Source: Ravibacter sp964562455 (GTDB taxonomy: Bacteria > Bacteroidota > Bacteroidia > Cytophagales > Spirosomataceae). From it: a stretch of 64,000 nt of DNA. The position numbers and the translations under genes are program-made. The notes under the pieces are model-generated. The model worked only from the letters and a program-made list of their open reading frames with translations. It was not told where the DNA came from and did not search any database. Positions 15,563 through 25,700 of this stretch are shown piece after piece. How positions within the stretch are numbered: the first letter of the stretch is position 1; the number at the start of each line of letters is the position of its first letter. Where the stretch lies: assembly GCA_964562455.1 (NCBI GenBank), contig CAZLTN010000012.1, positions 1 to 64,000 of the forward strand, given 5' to 3'.

Positions 15563-17038
15563 TCAGGCGAGAATTCCTTTCACCACATGTCCTTCCGTAT
15601 CAGTAAGCCTGAAATTTCGCCCCTGGAAAGGATAGGTAAATTTCTCGTGGTCGAAACCCAGCAAATGGAGGATCGTTGCCTGCAGGTCATGAACATGTAC
15701 CCGGTCTTTTACGGCATAGTACCCGATATCGTCGGTCTCACCGTAGGAAAGGCCTTTCTTTATCCCTCCCCCGGCCATCCAGATTGTAAAAGCGTCCAGG
15801 TGGTGATCTCTTCCCATAAACGGCAGCACCAGTCCGTTACGGTTTTCCTGCATCGGGGTACGTCCGAACTCACCTGCCCAGATGACCAGTGTATCATCGA
15901 GAAGTCCTCTCATTTTCAGATCTTTGATCAGTGCGGCAGTAGCCTGATCCGACACCAGGCACTTTTTTTTCAGGCCTATATCGATAGCCCCGTCGGCAGA
16001 AGTACCGTGGGTATCCCAGCCCCAGTCAAAGAGCTGGACAAACCGCACGTCGCTTTCTATCAGCTTGCGGGCAAGGAGGCAATTCATGGCAAAAGTCCCG
16101 TCGCCGGGTTTAACCCCATACATGTCCAGTATGTATTGAGGCTCTTTGGAGACGTCCATTACTTCCGGCACCGACATCTGCATTCTGAACGCCATCTCGT
16201 ACTGGCTTATCCTGGTAAGTATCTCCGGGTCGCCCACTTCCTCGTAGGTCTTTCGGTTGATCTCGTTAATCGCTTCTATGGTCTTTTGCCGCATGGAACG
16301 TTTAACTCCTGAAGGGTCCGAAACGTACAGCACCGGATTGCCGCCCGTACGACATTGGACGCCCTGGTATACGGTCGGAAGGAAGCCGCTGCCCCATATG
16401 CTTTTACCGGCGTCAGGCTGCTTTCCACCGGAAGTGAGCACTATAAAACCGGGTAAATTCTGATTTTCCGAACCCAGCCCGTAGACCGCCCAGGAACCCA
16501 TGCTCGGGCGCCCGAGGCGCGCGCTACCGGTGTGCATCAGCAACTGCGCCGGCGCATGATTGAACTGGTCGGTATGCATGGATTTTACAAAAGTGAGCTC
16601 ATCGACGACCGTGCTCAGGTGTGGAATATAATCCGACAGCCAGGCGCCTGCTTGTCCGTACTGTTTAAAATTCCCCTGGGGGCCCAGCATTTTGGGGACG
16701 CCTTGGATAAATGCAAACTTTTTTCCCTCCAGGAATTCGGCAGGGCAATCGATGCCATGGTATTTGGCCAGCTCAGGCTTGAAGTCAAACAGCTCCAACT
16801 GGGAAGGCGCGCCGGCCATATGGATGTAGATCACCCGCTTCGCCCTTGGAGCGAACTGCGGCATATTGATGGTACTTTCCATCGCCTGCGCAGGCCCTGC
16901 AGCTTCCCTGCCGCATCCCGACATCAGGTGGCCCAGCCCGATCGCCCCCAGGCTGGTGACTCCCATCCATTGAAGAAAATTGCGCCGGGTCTGCAGCTCC
17001 GCCTGCCGGTGGGCAAGCTCGTTTATCAGGTTTTCCAT
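15563..17038 (-). CDS. DUF1501 protein (sulfatase-like fold, secreted)
   Basis: 491-residue DUF1501 protein, a family structurally related to alkaline phosphatase/sulfatase enzymes but mostly uncharacterised. The N-terminus has a Tat-like signal (TRRNFLQWMGVTSLGAIGLG) running into a possible lipobox (MSGCG), so it is probably an exported lipoprotein. Family landmarks: VIYIHMAGAPSQLELFDFKPEL, DQFNHAPAQLLMHTG, WGWDTHG, WAGEFGRTPM and GRDHHLDAFTIWMAGGGIK. It lies 19 bases downstream of the DUF1549/DUF1553 gene, its usual partner, so the pair forms an operon. Confidence 0.93.
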   Translation of the reverse strand: MENLINELAHRQAELQTRRNFLQWMGVTSLGAIGLGHLMSGCGREAAGPAQAMESTINMPQFAPRAKRVIYIHMAGAPSQLELFDFKPELAKYHGIDCPAEFLEGKKFAFIQGVPKMLGPQGNFKQYGQAGAWLSDYIPHLSTVVDELTFVKSMHTDQFNHAPAQLLMHTGSARLGRPSMGSWAVYGLGSENQNLPGFIVLTSGGKQPDAGKSIWGSGFLPTVYQGVQCRTGGNPVLYVSDPSGVKRSMRQKTIEAINEINRKTYEEVGDPEILTRISQYEMAFRMQMSVPEVMDVSKEPQYILDMYGVKPGDGTFAMNCLLARKLIESDVRFVQLFDWGWDTHGTSADGAIDIGLKKKCLVSDQATAALIKDLKMRGLLDDTLVIWAGEFGRTPMQENRNGLVLPFMGRDHHLDAFTIWMAGGGIKKGLSYGETDDIGYYAVKDRVHVHDLQATILHLLGFDHEKFTYPFQGRNFRLTDTEGHVVKGILA

Positions 17039-17057
17039 CGATTCCTTTTAACAGGCT

Positions 17058-19808
17058 TTATTCTTTAGTAATTACTTCGTCCAGGTTCATCAGCACGTTG
17101 GCTGTCAGGGCCATCGCGGCCGCTTCCGGTCTTTTTTCGGAGCCGTAGGTCAAAAACTCGCTTACACGGCTCGTGTCCGATTTAAATTCGGCAAGCGCTT
17201 CTCCGTATACCCTTTTGAGCGCCTCCAGCTTTTCAGGAGAAATTTTCCTGAAAGTAAGAGAATAATACCCCAGCGAAAGCTGGTCGTCCAATACCTTTGA
17301 AACTCCGTACATTTTCTTTGCAAGCCTCTCGGCAGCTTCCATATAAACCGGGTCGTTCAGTGTAACGAGCGCCTGTAACGGAGTATTGGTCCTGATGCGC
17401 CTCGACTGGCAGAATTCGCGGCTTGGAGCATCGAAAGTCGTCATCGATGGGTAAGGAGCCGTCCGTTTCCAATAGGTATAAAGTGCACGCCGATACTTGT
17501 CCTCCCCCTCACTTATTACCCATTTTTCGCCGTTGTAAGGCGATAGCCATATACCGTCGGGCTGGGGCGGCATGACACTCGGCCCGTGCATCTTGTGCGA
17601 GAGCAGCCCGCTGGCCGCCAACGCCTGGTCCCGTACCTGTTCGGCCCCGAGACGTACCCTCGGTCCCCGCGACAGCCACCTGTTGTCCGGGTCAGCTTCG
17701 TTCTTTTCGGCGTTTGTCCCGGACGACTGCCTGTAGGTAGCCGACATTACGATGGTTTTAAGCAGCTTCTTGGTGCTCCATCCGTATTCCTCCATAAACC
17801 GGACCGACAACCAGTCCAGCAGTTCACGGTGGGTAGGCGGGGCTCCCTGTGATCCGAAATCTTCGAGGGTTTCTACGATGCCCAGACCGAATAATTGCTC
17901 CCAGAACCTGTTAACCATCACCCTCGAGGTAAGCGGGTTATCGCGGTTCACCATCCACCTGGCCAGTCCCAGGCGGTTTGCGGGATAGTCGGCGGGCAGT
18001 TGTGCGAACAAAGCCGGTACGGAAGGGGTTACCTCGTCTCCTTTCACCAGCCAATTGCCCCGCACAAAAACGTTCGTCTTCCTGAAAAGGTCGCCTTCAC
18101 CTTCCCACATAACAGGCGTGTTCAGAACCCGCCTGGAAAGTAGCCCGATATATTCCTTTTCTTTCTGTTCCCCTTCAGGTCCGCCGGGAAATGACTCCTG
18201 GAAGGCAATCCACTTAAAAGACACCCAGTCTTCGGGGGCCTTTGGATGCTCTACTTCCACAAAAAGCGAATGCCTGCCGGAGAGCCCGGGGATTTTAATT
18301 ACCATCAGGGAGTCACGCCAGGTACTTCCTGTTTTCGGGACCTCGATTTCCGCTACTTTCAGAACGCGGGTGCTGTCGGTATAAAATTTCATCTTTGCCC
18401 CCTCTTTACCCGTACCGACGGCGATCAGCATTTTTTCCTTTCCTGTAAAAGTAAGAGAAGGCCCTATCGCAAAGCCCTTGTGCTGAATACCGAGATATTT
18501 CGAATCCAGCAATGTTGAACGGGGCCCGAGGGCAAAATCGTGGGAATTGACTTTCGGTTCAGTCACTTTCAGGAAACGGTATACTTCCGCTGCCCTTCTT
18601 TTATCGAAACGGCCGACCCAGTCACGCAGCGCGACGGCCTGCAGCGAGTCATCGGTTTTATAATGGCGCAAAGTCGGGGTATCGCTCGTAACATCCTCAT
18701 CCCGTGTATTGTTGAAGAATGCCATGTACTTATAATACTCGTCATTCGTAATAGGATCGTACGTATGACTGTGACACTGTACACAGCCGAAGGTAGTGCC
18801 GTGCCATACCTCCCAGGTAGCGTTCACCCGGTCGATAACGGCCGCGACACGGAACTCCTCATCTTCCGTTCCCCCTTCGTCATTGTTCATGGTATTGCGG
18901 TGGAAGGCGGTAGCGATCAGTTGCTCGTCCGTGGGCAGCCCGTTGTCTCCTGCCAGAAGGTCACCCGCCAGTTGTTCTATGGTAAACTGGTCGAACGGTT
19001 TATCTTTATTGAAAGCATCTATGACGTAATCCCGGTATTTCCATATCACCCGGGAGGCGTCCCTCTCGTAGCCTTTGGTATCGGCATAGCGCGCCAGGTC
19101 CATCCACATCGCCGCCCATCTTTCGCCGAATGCCTGCGAGGAAAGCAGCCTGTCTACAAGCTTTTCATACACCTGCGGGGAAGCGTCGCCGACAAACTCC
19201 TTCACTTCTTCTTCTCCCGGCGGCAGACCCGTAAGATCCAGGCTCAGCCTCCGGATAAGCGTTTCCCTCCCGGCTTCAGTATTGTGGCTCAGCTTTTTTT
19301 CCCTTAGCTTGTCCAGTACAAAATAGTCTATTTCATTTTGCACCCATTCTTTGTCACTTCCGATCAGGCCGAAAAGGTTCCGCCAGCTTCGCAATGACGG
19401 TACATCCGGCTCTTCCACTCTGTTATAGGCCCAGTGCACTCCCCATTCAGCTCCCTGGTCGATCCATTTCTTCAGGATTTCAATTTCCTCATTTCCCAAG
19501 GGCGGCGCATCTTTGGGCATCCTGTCATCCGGATCGTCCGAAAGGACCCGGCGGATCATTTCACTATGCTTCGAATCTCCCTTAATAACCGCGATTTTAC
19601 CCGATTTCCCGGGATTGTACATTTCGTCTTCGAAGAGAAAACTCACGTTACCGGCTTTCTTTACCCCACCATGACACCCGATGCAATGTTTGTTCAGGAT
19701 AGGTTTTACGTCGGCGTTGTAGTCGACATTGCTGCTGCGGCTATTCCAGGCCAATAAGACCGCCAGGCCCGGAAAAATAAAAAAGATGCTTCTGAGAATC
19801 AGCTTCAT
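17058..19808 (-). CDS. PSCyt1-DUF1549-DUF1553 protein
   Basis: 916-residue exported protein with the Planctomycete-style domain order. A signal anchor (about 5-22) is followed by a cytochrome-c-like PSCyt1 domain with haem motif CIGCH (Cys42, Cys45, His46). Next come DUF1549, which contains a second CVQCH motif near residue 342, a middle beta-rich segment (about 440-560), and DUF1553 from about 620 with the family signature NPLTSRVMVNRFWEQLFG. The DUF1501 gene follows on the same strand. These pairs are presumed to perform extracytoplasmic redox or hydrolytic steps in polymer use, but no reaction is proven. Confidence 0.93.
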   Translation of the reverse strand: MKLILRSIFFIFPGLAVLLAWNSRSSNVDYNADVKPILNKHCIGCHGGVKKAGNVSFLFEDEMYNPGKSGKIAVIKGDSKHSEMIRRVLSDDPDDRMPKDAPPLGNEEIEILKKWIDQGAEWGVHWAYNRVEEPDVPSLRSWRNLFGLIGSDKEWVQNEIDYFVLDKLREKKLSHNTEAGRETLIRRLSLDLTGLPPGEEEVKEFVGDASPQVYEKLVDRLLSSQAFGERWAAMWMDLARYADTKGYERDASRVIWKYRDYVIDAFNKDKPFDQFTIEQLAGDLLAGDNGLPTDEQLIATAFHRNTMNNDEGGTEDEEFRVAAVIDRVNATWEVWHGTTFGCVQCHSHTYDPITNDEYYKYMAFFNNTRDEDVTSDTPTLRHYKTDDSLQAVALRDWVGRFDKRRAAEVYRFLKVTEPKVNSHDFALGPRSTLLDSKYLGIQHKGFAIGPSLTFTGKEKMLIAVGTGKEGAKMKFYTDSTRVLKVAEIEVPKTGSTWRDSLMVIKIPGLSGRHSLFVEVEHPKAPEDWVSFKWIAFQESFPGGPEGEQKEKEYIGLLSRRVLNTPVMWEGEGDLFRKTNVFVRGNWLVKGDEVTPSVPALFAQLPADYPANRLGLARWMVNRDNPLTSRVMVNRFWEQLFGLGIVETLEDFGSQGAPPTHRELLDWLSVRFMEEYGWSTKKLLKTIVMSATYRQSSGTNAEKNEADPDNRWLSRGPRVRLGAEQVRDQALAASGLLSHKMHGPSVMPPQPDGIWLSPYNGEKWVISEGEDKYRRALYTYWKRTAPYPSMTTFDAPSREFCQSRRIRTNTPLQALVTLNDPVYMEAAERLAKKMYGVSKVLDDQLSLGYYSLTFRKISPEKLEALKRVYGEALAEFKSDTSRVSEFLTYGSEKRPEAAAMALTANVLMNLDEVITKE

Positions 19809-20120
19809 ATATGAATCTGCAGGTACCGGCGCACACCGGCATTGAAATCCCGTTCGTAAATAATGCTAAATTAAAAAAAGAATCGTACAATCCGGGAAAA
19901 GGGCCTCAACTTTTGAAGGATAGAAGCTCCGGCGGATTAGCGGACCAAACGTAAAAGCGGTACACACCTCCCGGCTGTTTAGTTCCAACTGTCAGACCGG
20001 ACGTGTGAAATCCGGCAGGATCGACATCACTATTAGTCCAGGGGGTTTCAACCAGCGGTATACAGGAATTCCGACAGGGAGACGAGAGGCAGATTCAATA
20101 GGAGATATAAAGAAGCAATC

Positions 20121-20202
20121 TAAACCTGTCTGACACACAAATTCCCAAAAAATGCATTTTTTCTGCAATTTTAGAAACCTGGATCGCAGTCAGACAGGCT
20201 TA
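20121..20202. repeat. 82-base inverted-repeat element with central AT palindrome
   Basis: Arms TAAACCTGTCTGAC (20121-20134) and GTCAGACAGGCTTA (20189-20202) are inverted repeats of 14 bases with one mismatch. Near the middle is a perfect 16-base palindrome, six A, TGCA, six T (20147-20162). It has the look of a miniature mobile element remnant, a structured RNA or a binding region; no flanking target duplication is evident. Confidence 0.6.
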
Positions 20203-20231
20203 GAGCTTTCACAACGCTGAGTAAATAATGC

Positions 20232-20265
20232 CGTAGAACAATATCGACGATATGTCGTAGAACAA
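20232..20265. repeat. Direct repeats CGTAGAACAA flanking palindrome ATATCGACGATAT
   Basis: CGTAGAACAA occurs at 20232-20241 and again at 20256-20265, a 24-base period. Between them lies the 13-base palindrome ATATCG-A-CGATAT (20241-20253). It is about 140 bases upstream of the rplS -7 box, so it could be an upstream binding site, but no regulator can be named. Confidence 0.45.
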
Positions 20266-20406
20266 AATCTATACATTAATACATTCTGACTATGCAGAAG
20301 TAACACTAAAGTTCATTTTTTTTCGAAGCCCGCCCTCATCTCCCTGTTATCTTCCGGCAAACTATTTTATTTTCAATCACTTCCCTGGCATTCAAAAATA
20401 AATCGT

Positions 20407-20414
20407 TACTTTTG
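20407..20414 (+). promoter_or_regulatory. Putative -7 box (TACTTTTG) of rplS
   Basis: TACTTTTG fits the TAnnTTTG consensus and lies 92 bases before the rplS ATG at 20507, giving a leader of roughly 85 bases. The -33 region has no clear TTG. The resulting leader could host the in-frame upstream ATGs at 20432 and 20441, which are not needed for L19. Confidence 0.5.
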
Positions 20415-20506
20415 CACTCGTTTTTCCCGCAATGAGTCATATGAGGGGGCGCCACCCTTTCCGCTGGGCTTATGGGCTGTTCACAGTTTTAATTTATAAA
20501 TTCGTC

Positions 20507-20869
20507 ATGAGTGATTTAATCAAGCTCGTAGAGGCACTTTCAGAAGACCGCAGAGGTGAGTACCCCGATTTCGGTGCAGGTGATACTGTTATAGTACACG
20601 TAAAAATCAAAGAAGGGAACAAAGAGCGTATCCAGCAGTTTCAGGGTACTGTAATTCAACGCCGCAACCCTAATACGGCCGGCGAGACGTTTACAGTCCG
20701 CAAAATCTCCAACGGCATCGGGGTGGAACGGATTTTCCCGATCCTTTCTCCGAGCATCGATAAAATTGAATTGCTGCGCAGAGGGAAAGTACGCCGCGCA
20801 CGGATATTTTATCTTCGCGGCCGTCATGGCAAGGCAGCCAGAATTAAAGAGCTTAAGGCATCTAAATAG
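20507..20869 (+). CDS. rplS: 50S ribosomal protein L19
   Basis: Ribosomal protein L19, which sits at the 30S-50S interface. The 120 residues from MSDLIKLVEAL match the full family length, with FGAGDTVIVHVKIKEGNKERIQQFQG, RRNPNTAGETFTVRKISNGIGVERIFP and KIELLRRGKVRRARIFYLRGRHGKAARIKE. The frame is open upstream to 20432, but those extra 25 residues are not part of L19, so the ATG at 20507 is chosen. L19 is often next to trmD and rpsP; here it stands alone with its own promoter and a strong terminator. Confidence 0.97.
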   Translation: MSDLIKLVEALSEDRRGEYPDFGAGDTVIVHVKIKEGNKERIQQFQGTVIQRRNPNTAGETFTVRKISNGIGVERIFPILSPSIDKIELLRRGKVRRARIFYLRGRHGKAARIKELKASK

Positions 20870-20883
20870 GTCCTTTGGTAAAA

Positions 20884-20927
20884 GCATAAAAAAGGCCGCT
20901 TCTCTCCAGAAGCGGCCTTTTTTATGC
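20884..20927. terminator. Strong bidirectional intrinsic terminator
   Basis: Perfect 20-base arms (20884-20903 and 20908-20927) around a CTCC loop. The GC-rich stem GGCCGCTTCT pairs with AGAAGCGGCC, and the hairpin is flanked by six A on one side and six T on the other, so it works for rplS in the plus direction and for the convergent susD-like gene in the minus direction. Confidence 0.93.
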
Positions 20928-20940
20928 AGCCTGCCCGGTA

Positions 20941-22713
20941 TTACCAGCCCGGGTTCTGACCCAGCGCAGGGTTCCGTACCTTGTCTGCTTCAGGCACCGG
21001 GTAAAGGTATTTTTTGTCTGCCCATTCCCGCGGCCCCGGATTCCACAATATCTCACCCGAAGTACCGTTCGACAACTGGATCCTGCCCGTTGCAGTTGAG
21101 GGAGAAACGTCGACAAAGACAATCCCGGGCGTAGAAGACGTCGGTCTGGTACCCTGATAAAAATATACATCTTTTTTCCCGTCGTCGTTCAGGTCGTACT
21201 CGCCAAGGGCAGGCACGTACATCCCGTTCATCTCAGCCTGCTGAAAAAGCTCTCCTAGCCGCCATCTCCTTAAGTCGTCGGGCCGCAATCCTTCAAATAT
21301 CATTTCCACTCCCCTTTCCCTCAGTACTTCCAACAAGACCGGATCGGTGAATCTGCCTTTGAAAAAGTCGACCATATACGGATCGGCCGTAGCAGGCAGG
21401 GTAGTAAGTGTAGAACCTGTAATGCCCGCACGTTGCCTCAGAGCGCCGATTGTGGCAGTCCATTCCGCAGGCGTCATGTTCCCGAGCTCGGCCAGCGCCT
21501 CTGCTTTATTCAACAACACTTCACCCCAGCGCATGATGATATGGGCATTGTCGTTCCTGCTTTCATCGTCGTAGGGAAAGCGTTCGTCGAAGCACCACTT
21601 GATAGGCTGATAGCCGGTTTGGGTCTGGCTGAAGTTCGGAGGCGCCACCACCGGAACACCATTTTCCGTTCTCCTGTAGTCTCCCAGGCGTATCGTTTGC
21701 TTAAGCCGCAGATCCCTGTTTTTAACTTCCTCTGTAAAAGGAGTTGTTTTATAAGCCGGGTTGGCTGTAAACGGTGTTCCGTCAAGATTCAGGTAGGTAT
21801 TGATAAACCGCCTGGTAAGACTGGGCCTGTTCCCGTAGGTCGGGCTGATAAACCTCCGGTTGGCGGAGCTGAATACCTGGAGGCTCGAGCTGAGCGCAAC
21901 AGCCAGTATCGTTTCATCCGCAAAAGGGGTCCTTGCAATAAACAGCTCCCTGTAGCCACGGTCTTCAGTAGCTCCCTTATGAAGAGTAAAGCCGTTTATA
22001 TTATTGGCCTCCTTCACGACTTCCTCATACCAGGTATTGGCACTGGCCTGCTTGTTGTAGCTGGTGTGGTATTTTCTGAAAGAGGCTTCAAAAAGGCAGA
22101 TACGCGTTTTATATGCCCTGGCCACATCTTTGGTTATTCTTGTACGGCTCGGATCGGAAGTAAGCGTGATGTTTTCTATGGCGAAATTCAGGTCGGCCAG
22201 CACTTTATCCATCACTTCAAACCGGTCGTTCCTGGGGGCGTACAAAGCAGTCTCGTCATTCACATCGATTGTCTTGTCGATCCAGGGCACGTCGCCGAAG
22301 CGCTTCACTTTGTCAAAATAAAACAAAGCCCTGAAAAACCTGGCTACCCCCAGGTAATGCCCTTTGGCGGCTACCTGGCTCTTTTCAGTATTTTCAATAA
22401 AATAGTTGATATTCCGGACGTCGGTCCAGGACCAGCCCGAACTTGTGATGGGGCTCAGCGCGTTAGGCGCCAGGTAAGTGTCGACGCCGTTTCTTGCGAC
22501 CAGGTCCGAATTATCGTCATCCTGGAACACCCCCACGTCTGTATTGGGCAGAAGGTCATAAAACGAGTTGGCATACAGCTCCAGCCCGCTTTCGGAGCCG
22601 AACACTGCCTGGTTGGTAGCGGTATCGACCGGGATTTCGCTCAGGTCGCACGCTGTAACGGCAAGCAGGAAAACTGCCGTTAGTAAAGAGTTGAATATCT
22701 TAATTGTTCCCAT
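20941..22713 (-). CDS. SusD/RagB family nutrient-binding lipoprotein (locus 1)
   Basis: 590-residue outer-membrane lipoprotein that caps the SusC-type channel and binds ligand at the cell surface. Signal peptide with lipobox VTAC (Cys22). Typical SusD features: an N-terminal helical TPR-like region (VRNINYFIENTEKSQ, FRALFYFDKVKRFGDVPW) and the C-terminal motif IIMRWGEVLLNKAEALAELG. The paired SusC gene is 27 bases upstream on the same strand, and the operon ends at the bidirectional terminator after this gene. Ligand unknown, since no enzyme gene follows. Confidence 0.95.
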   Translation of the reverse strand: MGTIKIFNSLLTAVFLLAVTACDLSEIPVDTATNQAVFGSESGLELYANSFYDLLPNTDVGVFQDDDNSDLVARNGVDTYLAPNALSPITSSGWSWTDVRNINYFIENTEKSQVAAKGHYLGVARFFRALFYFDKVKRFGDVPWIDKTIDVNDETALYAPRNDRFEVMDKVLADLNFAIENITLTSDPSRTRITKDVARAYKTRICLFEASFRKYHTSYNKQASANTWYEEVVKEANNINGFTLHKGATEDRGYRELFIARTPFADETILAVALSSSLQVFSSANRRFISPTYGNRPSLTRRFINTYLNLDGTPFTANPAYKTTPFTEEVKNRDLRLKQTIRLGDYRRTENGVPVVAPPNFSQTQTGYQPIKWCFDERFPYDDESRNDNAHIIMRWGEVLLNKAEALAELGNMTPAEWTATIGALRQRAGITGSTLTTLPATADPYMVDFFKGRFTDPVLLEVLRERGVEMIFEGLRPDDLRRWRLGELFQQAEMNGMYVPALGEYDLNDDGKKDVYFYQGTRPTSSTPGIVFVDVSPSTATGRIQLSNGTSGEILWNPGPREWADKKYLYPVPEADKVRNPALGQNPGW

Positions 22714-22740
22714 CTGTATTAAGTTGATGTGATGAGTAGA

Positions 22741-25700
22741 TTAGAAGTTAATGGACAGGCCTAACGAAACAGATTTCAGCATCGGGTAATTGTAGCCGTC
22801 ACCGCTTGTACCGCCGCTCAGATCCCGGTCGGAGCCGTAAATGTTGGTAACATCGGTGTCTTTCGTCCATTTGTACATAGGCGACCAGGTCCACAGGTTT
22901 TCTCCCGATACATATACCTTGAGGTCTCTCACATGGATTTTGGTCAGGAGCCGCGGCGGGATCGTGTAGCCAACCTGCAGGTTTCTCAACCTTATATAGG
23001 ACGCATTCTGCAAAAAGCGGTCGTTAGGTACATTGAGCGATCTCCCCGTCCCCTGTGAAATATACCCGACCAGTCGTGGAAGGTAGGCATCGAAATTCCC
23101 CAGCTCTTCGCGGAACATATTGTCCTGGTGCCAGCGCGGATAGGCATTATAGGGCCTGTTGTACTGGCCCCAGAAACGCGCCTCGGGCGAGGGATAGTAA
23201 TCCTGTTTCATCACCCCCTGGAAAAATGTAGAAACAAAAAAGTTGTTCCAGTCTCCCGAAATGTTGAAACCATAGGTATAGCGCGGTTCGGAATTCCCGA
23301 TAATGGTTTTATCGCCGGAATTGCCTACCCTGTTCAGCCCGTGAAATATCTGGTTGTCGCCATCAAGATTTCTGAACTTGATATCACCCGGATAGTTCTT
23401 CCTTGTATTGGTGCTGGGGATATTGCTCTGGGAGGGAGAGTTTTTGATCTCCTCCTCCGACCTGAAAAGCCCTTCTACCTGGTAACCCCAGATTTCACCT
23501 ACACGCTGTCCTTCATAGTAGTCGGTAAGGTTCTTGTCGGGGTTGTTGTATTTGGTAATAATGGCTTTGTAGTCTGACAAAACAAAGCGAAGATTATAGT
23601 TGAACGGTTTCGATGCCATGTTAAACTGATCCGCCCAGTTCAGAGAAAGCTCCCAACCCGTTGTTTTCAGGTCGGCATAATTACCTTTCGGCACCGTCGT
23701 CCCGAATACGGCCGGAACTGTCGGCCCTACTGTAAACATGTCATATGTCCAACGCCGGTATAGATCTCCGCTTAGCGACAGCCTGCCGTTCAGGCTATTG
23801 AGCTCAAGGCCCAGGTTGCCCGTTGTCGAAGTTTCCCATGTCAGCCCTGAAGGTACCACACCCGGCTGGCTCGTCCTCTGCGGCCGTATGCCGTTGATAA
23901 TCCTGCCCGACTGTGAAATCGCAAAGTTTTCGGTAAATGAATAGGGCTTTATGTTCCCGTTTCCAAGCGACCCGTACGACGCCCGCAGCTTTACATTCGA
24001 CAGTATTTTCGGATCTACTCTCCAGAAAGACTCTTCCGATAGTCTCCATCCGGCCGATACCGAAGGAAAAAATGCCCATTGCTGATCGGTAGGAAATTTG
24101 GATGAACCGTCATAGCGTCCGTTCACTTCCAGGAGATACCTCTCCCTGAAATTATAATTTACCCTGAAGAAACCACCGGCAATGGCCCACTTCTCATAAC
24201 CTCCGGTAGTCACAATGCTTTGTCCCAGGGCAAGGTTGATATCGTCTGCATCAGAATATACGATGCCGTTACGCCTTGCCGTGAGGTTGTTGTATATAGA
24301 CTGCTCATAGTTGAAACCCGCCAGCAATGCCAGGTTATGCGACGAGCCGATCGTCTTCACATAGTCCGCATATACGTTGGTTGCCAGGTAATATGTCGTC
24401 CTTTTCCGATCCTGTATATCATTTGTATTGGTACCGGTATAGCCGATCACTCCCTGGTAACGGCTGTAGGGAACCTGTACCCTGGTTTGTTTCGACCCGA
24501 TATCCATGCTCTGGAAAGTAAAGTCGGACCTTAGCGTAAGCGCCTTATCAAAAAATTCCGCTTTGGCCGCAATCCTGTTTTTCAGGAAGCGCTGGCTTTC
24601 ATCGATGGCATTCCGGCCTATGTACTGATCTCCGACGGTATAAGCGGCTGAAAAAGAAAGCGTCCCGTCGGGGTTCAGCAGAGGCGCCAGAGGATGCCCT
24701 TCGTCGGCTATATTCCTCCAGATACCGCTTCCTTCACCTACGTTCAGGGGCTGATGATATTTCATACTGGAGAATTCAGTATTATTTTCCACCTTCAGCC
24801 AGGGCGCCAGTTGGATGCTGCCCTTGGCGCGCAGGTTATACATGCTGTAATCGTCGCTGTTGTACCTGAACAACCCTTCCTGACCGTTATAACGGCCACT
24901 CAGGTAGAAGGTTGCTTTTTCATTCCCACCCGACAGTGCCAGGTTGTGATCATGGGCGCTGACGCGGCTTTTGTAGAGCTCCCTGTACCAATCGGTGCTG
25001 TAATAATACTGGTACTCACCCGTCGACGGGTTGACCTCCACCCTGGGAAGCGAAGGATCCTCCCACCTTCTCTTTATTTCGGCCAGGTAAGCCGGCGAAA
25101 ATGCGATCGTCTTATTGACAGCCGTCGGGGTATTGCCATTGTCGTTCCATCTCGACCACGCATCGCTGAAGCCTTGCGCCCAGGGATAGGAATCCGTAAT
25201 ATTGTCCGGAACCGACGTCGGTGTCCTCAATGCGTAGTTAGCCGAATAAGTGATCGATGTCTTTCCTTCGGCAGCCGTTTTTGTTGTGATCAATACCACT
25301 CCGAATGCAGCGCGCGCACCGTAAATAGAAGCCGACGAGGCATCCTTCAATACCGAAATACTTTCGATATCGTTGGGATTAAGCATTCTAGGATCGCCCT
25401 CTACACCGTCTATCAGCACCAGCGCGCTGCCTCCCTGACCTATTGAAGTCGTACCTCTTATATTGAAGCTTGGCGACTGCGTGGGTTTTCCGTCCAGCAT
25501 CCGGAGATTAAGGTTGGGTACCGCCCCTACCAGTCCCTGGGCAATATTGGTAATGGGCCGGTTTTCAAAAACCTCTGAACCCACCCGGTCTACCGCCCCG
25601 GTAAGATTTACCTTCTTTTGGGTCCCGTACCCTACTACGACTACCTCTTCCAGCGACTTCTGGTCTACTGCAAGCTGTACTTCTATACTCGAGCGGCTCC

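Larger units (their letters stand above)
19809..20406. other. Long non-coding stretch between DUF1553 and rplS genes
   Basis: About 600 bases without a credible gene. No tRNA-like or known riboswitch pattern is recognised. It contains an 82-base inverted-repeat element (20121-20202) and a pair of 10-base direct repeats flanking a palindrome (20232-20265), both listed separately. The left half (19850-20100) shows nothing notable. Confidence 0.5.
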
